DNA from: Caulobacteraceae bacterium UBA5005
Lineage (GTDB): Bacteria > Pseudomonadota > Alphaproteobacteria > Caulobacterales > Caulobacteraceae
NCBI GenBank assembly: GCA_002398405.1
Contig: DGYN01000069.1
Span: 9,540-18,662 of the forward strand
DNA: 9,123 nt
Direction: 5' to 3'
Shown: piece after piece, positions 7,193 through 9,123 of the stretch
How positions within the stretch are numbered: the stretch's first letter is position 1
Layout of the letters: each line of letters starts with the position of its first letter
Translations under genes and position numbers: made by a program
Notes under the pieces: model-generated
What the model was told of the DNA's origin: nothing
Database searches by the model: none
What the model saw: the letters and a program-made list of their open reading frames with translations, nothing else

Positions 7193-8113
7193 TTAGACCC
7201 TCACCGGGCGCGAACGCAGGCCGTTCTTGGCGAAATGGTCGAGCATCCGGGCCCAGCCGTCGGTGGCCGCCGCCTGATCGTAGCTGGCCCGGTAGTCGGC
7301 GTGGAAGCCGTGCTGGGCGGTGTCATAGACCACGATGTCGGAGCCGCGCTTCTTGGCCGCGACCAGCGCCTGGCGCATCTCGGTGACGTCTGCCACGGGA
7401 ATGCCCTGGTCCTGGCCGGCGTAGAGGCCAAGGGTTGGGGCGCGGATCGTGCCGGCGACGTCGATCGGCCAGGGGCGGTTTTCATCGCCCAGGAAGGCGC
7501 CGGGCGCCGGGCGCTTGATGCGCCCGTACCAGGCGACGCCGGCCTTGAAGTCGGGCAGGCGCTGCATGGCCATCCACACCACTGCGCCTCCCCAGCAGAA
7601 ACCGGTGATGCCGATCTTGCCCTTGTCGGCCGAGGGCTGCTGTTTGGCCCAGAACAGGGTGGCCATGATATCGTTCATCACCTGCTCGTTGGTGGCGCTG
7701 GTGACGATCCGCTGGATGGCGTTGGTGTCGGTGAGCGGGGCGGGATCGCCGACGCGATAGAAGAAGGCGGGGGCGATGACGAAATAGCCCTGCTTGGCGA
7801 GCCGGCGGGCCGTGTCGCGGATATATTCGTGCACCCCGAACACCTCGGAGATGAGGATGATCACCGGGAAGCGGCCGCGGGCCGCCGGATAGGCCACATA
7901 GGCCGGCATCGGGGCGCCGCCGCCCTGGACGGGAATGTTGAATGTCGCCGTGGTCAGGCCCGCCTCGTCGGTCCGGATGGCCTGGGCGGGGCTCTGGGCG
8001 TTGGCGGCCATACCGGCAACGGCGTAGCCTGCGAAGAACATGGCGCCGAGACCCCGGCGGGTGGCGTAGAGGTCCTCCGGGGGCGTTCCTTCGGGGCGCG
8101 TGAGCTTGAGCAT
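7193..8113 (-). CDS. Exported dienelactone hydrolase family protein
   Basis: Alpha/beta hydrolase with a cysteine nucleophile; characterised relatives open dienelactones in chlorocatechol degradation, but the substrate here is unknown. Of 306 residues, the first about 40 hold a Tat-like signal: twin arginines R19-R20 in ATRRGLGAMFF, a hydrophobic stretch to about 35, then ANAQS as a possible cut. The catalytic set is complete: E90 in ISEVFGVHEYIRD, nucleophile C173 in GITGFCWGG, D235 in YAGQDQGIP and H268 in AQHGFHADYR. C173 is the only cysteine. The start is ATG at 8111-8113 with GGAGGAAA on the minus strand (8117-8124) close upstream, the best ribosome site in the window. An alternative is that the N-terminus is a retained linker rather than a cleaved signal. 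It is followed by the PAN operon on the same strand after 97 bp, and is divergent from dnaK. No catabolic neighbours are present, so a detoxifying or general esterase role is as likely as aromatic degradation. Confidence 0.9.
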   Translation of the reverse strand: MLKLTRPEGTPPEDLYATRRGLGAMFFAGYAVAGMAANAQSPAQAIRTDEAGLTTATFNIPVQGGGAPMPAYVAYPAARGRFPVIILISEVFGVHEYIRDTARRLAKQGYFVIAPAFFYRVGDPAPLTDTNAIQRIVTSATNEQVMNDIMATLFWAKQQPSADKGKIGITGFCWGGAVVWMAMQRLPDFKAGVAWYGRIKRPAPGAFLGDENRPWPIDVAGTIRAPTLGLYAGQDQGIPVADVTEMRQALVAAKKRGSDIVVYDTAQHGFHADYRASYDQAAATDGWARMLDHFAKNGLRSRPVRV

Positions 8114-8160
8114 GTCTTTCCTCCGACTTCACCCATAATCGAAAACCGGTGTTCTTCGCA

Positions 8161-8211
8161 CCGTCAATCTGATCTTGCCGCCATTTGATCAGGAACAAAC
8201 CCCCCAAATGG
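8161..8211. promoter_or_regulatory. Interleaved inverted repeats and -35-like element between the hydrolase gene and dnaK
   Basis: The 255-bp divergent region contains two interlocking perfect dyads. CTGATC (8169-8174) pairs with GATCAG (8187-8192), and CCATTTG (8181-8187) pairs with CAAATGG (8205-8211). Next to them, CCGTCAA (8161-8167) reads TTGACGG on the minus strand, an exact match to the Caulobacter vegetative -35, pointing at the hydrolase gene. No well-spaced -10 follows it, so the promoter is unproven. A further small dyad, CGGTG...CACCG, spans 8147-8163. No gene is seen here. Confidence 0.35.
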
Positions 8212-8236
8212 GCGATTGGCTAAGGTACATGAGCCT

Positions 8237-8264
8237 CTTGCGCCCCGGCGCACCTATCCCATAT
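8237..8264 (+). promoter_or_regulatory. Sigma-32 (heat-shock) type promoter of dnaK
   Basis: CTTGCG (8237-8242) and TCCCATAT (8257-8264) are separated by 14 bases. This closely fits the heat-shock consensus CTTGAA...CCCCATnT, with seven of eight bases in the -10 octamer. The start of transcription would be near 8271, leaving a leader of about 98 nt. Heat-shock sigma control of dnaK is well established in Caulobacter and other proteobacteria. No CIRCE element is present. A second, vegetative promoter is not obvious. Confidence 0.65.
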
Positions 8265-8368
8265 GCGGCTCTGCAATTGAGAGTATAGGGGACGCATCCG
8301 GGCCAAGTGGCGCTTTATCCGTAAGGCCAGACCGGGCGTTCGCCGCATTGAAGGAGCATATAGCCAAT

Positions 8369-9123
8369 ATGAGCAAGATCATCGGCATCGACCTGGGGAC
8401 GACCAACAGCTGCGTCGCCATCATGGACGGCGGGTCTCCCAAGGTCCTCGAAAACGCCGAAGGCGCCCGCACCACCCCCTCGGTGGTGGCCATCGCGGAT
8501 GACGCCGGCCGCCTCGTCGGCCAGCCGGCCCGCCGGCAGGCGGTGACCAACCCGGAAAACACCTTCTTCGCCATCAAGCGCCTGGTCGGCCGCAAATGGG
8601 ACGATCCCGTGGTGGCCAAGGACAAGGACATGGTCCCCTACAAGATCGTCAAGGGACCCAATGGCGACGCCTGGGTGCACGCCCACGGCAAGGACTATAG
8701 CCCCCAAGAAATTTCCGCCTTCATCCTGATCAAGCTGAAGGAGGACGCCGAGGCGAGCCTCGGCCAGAAGATCGACAAGGCGGTCATCACCGTTCCCGCC
8801 TACTTCAACGACGCCCAGCGTCAGGCGACCAAGGACGCGGGCAAGATCGCGGGCCTCGAAGTCCTGCGCATCATCAACGAGCCCACCGCGGCGGCCCTGG
8901 CCTATGGCCTGGACAAGAACGACGGCAAGAAGATCGCGGTCTACGACTTGGGCGGCGGCACCTTCGACGTGTCCGTGCTTGAAATCGGCGACGGCGTCTT
9001 TGAGGTGAAGGCCACCAACGGCGACACCTTCCTGGGCGGTGAGGACTTCGACCTTCGCGTCGTCGACTTCCTGGCCGACGAGTTCAAGAAGGAAACCGGC
9101 GTCGACCTGCGCAAGGACAAGCT
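8369..9123 (+). CDS. dnaK: Chaperone DnaK (Hsp70), N-terminal part (cut by window edge)
   Basis: ATP-driven cytoplasmic chaperone that folds and disaggregates proteins with DnaJ and GrpE and, in proteobacteria, restrains sigma-32. The first 251 codons, part of the nucleotide-binding domain, are present. Landmarks are phosphate-1 motif IGIDLGTTNSCVA (5-17), ENAEGARTTPSVV (28-40), catalytic K70 in FAIKRLVGRK, and VITVPAYFNDAQRQATKDAG (139-158). INEPTAAALAYG (169-180) and phosphate-2 motif YDLGGGTFDVS (192-202) follow, with T198 at the place of the autophosphorylated threonine. The start ATG is at 8369-8371, giving the standard MSKIIGIDLG beginning. AAGGAG (8351-8356) is 12 bases upstream, rather far. 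A TTG at 8348 is in frame but overlaps that ribosome site, so ATG is preferred. The substrate-binding domain lies beyond the edge. It is divergent from the hydrolase gene with a heat-shock promoter. Confidence 0.98.
   Translation, partial: MSKIIGIDLGTTNSCVAIMDGGSPKVLENAEGARTTPSVVAIADDAGRLVGQPARRQAVTNPENTFFAIKRLVGRKWDDPVVAKDKDMVPYKIVKGPNGDAWVHAHGKDYSPQEISAFILIKLKEDAEASLGQKIDKAVITVPAYFNDAQRQATKDAGKIAGLEVLRIINEPTAAALAYGLDKNDGKKIAVYDLGGGTFDVSVLEIGDGVFEVKATNGDTFLGGEDFDLRVVDFLADEFKKETGVDLRKDK

Noticed and set aside
6322..8188. Two long plus-strand open frames (282 and 317 codons) opposite the PAN and hydrolase genes
   Set aside because: Both are composition-driven shadows; the minus-strand products have signal peptides, domain motifs and catalytic residues.
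8271..8368. RNA thermometer in the dnaK leader
   Set aside because: I could not find a convincing stem pairing with the AAGGAG ribosome site; heat control is better explained by the sigma-32-type promoter.
8254..8707. Minus-strand open frames opposite the start of dnaK
   Set aside because: They overlap conserved DnaK codons and have no motif support.

Overview
The window is strongly GC-rich, with third codon positions dominated by G and C. It looks like chromosomal DNA of an alphaproteobacterium, most probably in or near the Caulobacterales (Caulobacter/Phenylobacterium-like). Supporting points are the cysteine-free L31 ribosomal protein, the DnaK and DapB sequences, Caulobacter-style promoter-like elements and the intergenic inverted-repeat elements. 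The lineage is inferred from sequence character and recall, not from a database search. Most of the window is ordinary housekeeping and envelope DNA.

Left part (1-2478): the first 165 codons of an NADP-type malic enzyme run leftward off the edge. It is divergent from dapB (lysine/diaminopimelate pathway), and a perfect 15-nt palindrome lies between them. A Tat-exported GlpQ-like glycerophosphodiester phosphodiesterase follows on the same strand. Middle (2479-5046): a composite inverted-repeat element of about 195 bp fills the gap where the phosphodiesterase gene meets a convergent MsbA-like ABC half-exporter. That exporter is divergent from rpmE (ribosomal protein L31), which has a recognisable promoter and a hairpin in its leader. 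A second, unrelated repeat pair built on GGGGACA...TGTCCCC ends rpmE and also acts as its terminator.

Right part (5047-9123): two secreted proteins of unknown function form a tight leftward operon. One is a double PAN/Apple-domain protein with a C-terminal beta domain. The other is a helical, proline-linked protein with a C-terminal beta domain. Their upstream region holds a GTTC-N7-GTTC match to the alphaproteobacterial LexA (SOS) box. An exported dienelactone-hydrolase-family protein comes next, divergent from dnaK. dnaK has a good sigma-32-type promoter and is cut by the window end after 251 codons.

The least explained parts are the secreted PAN/proline-rich pair with its possible SOS-type control, the two structured repeat elements (both between convergent genes), and the rpmE leader. 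I see no CRISPR, transposase, phage, tRNA or rRNA genes, and no clear new multi-gene defence or biosynthetic system.
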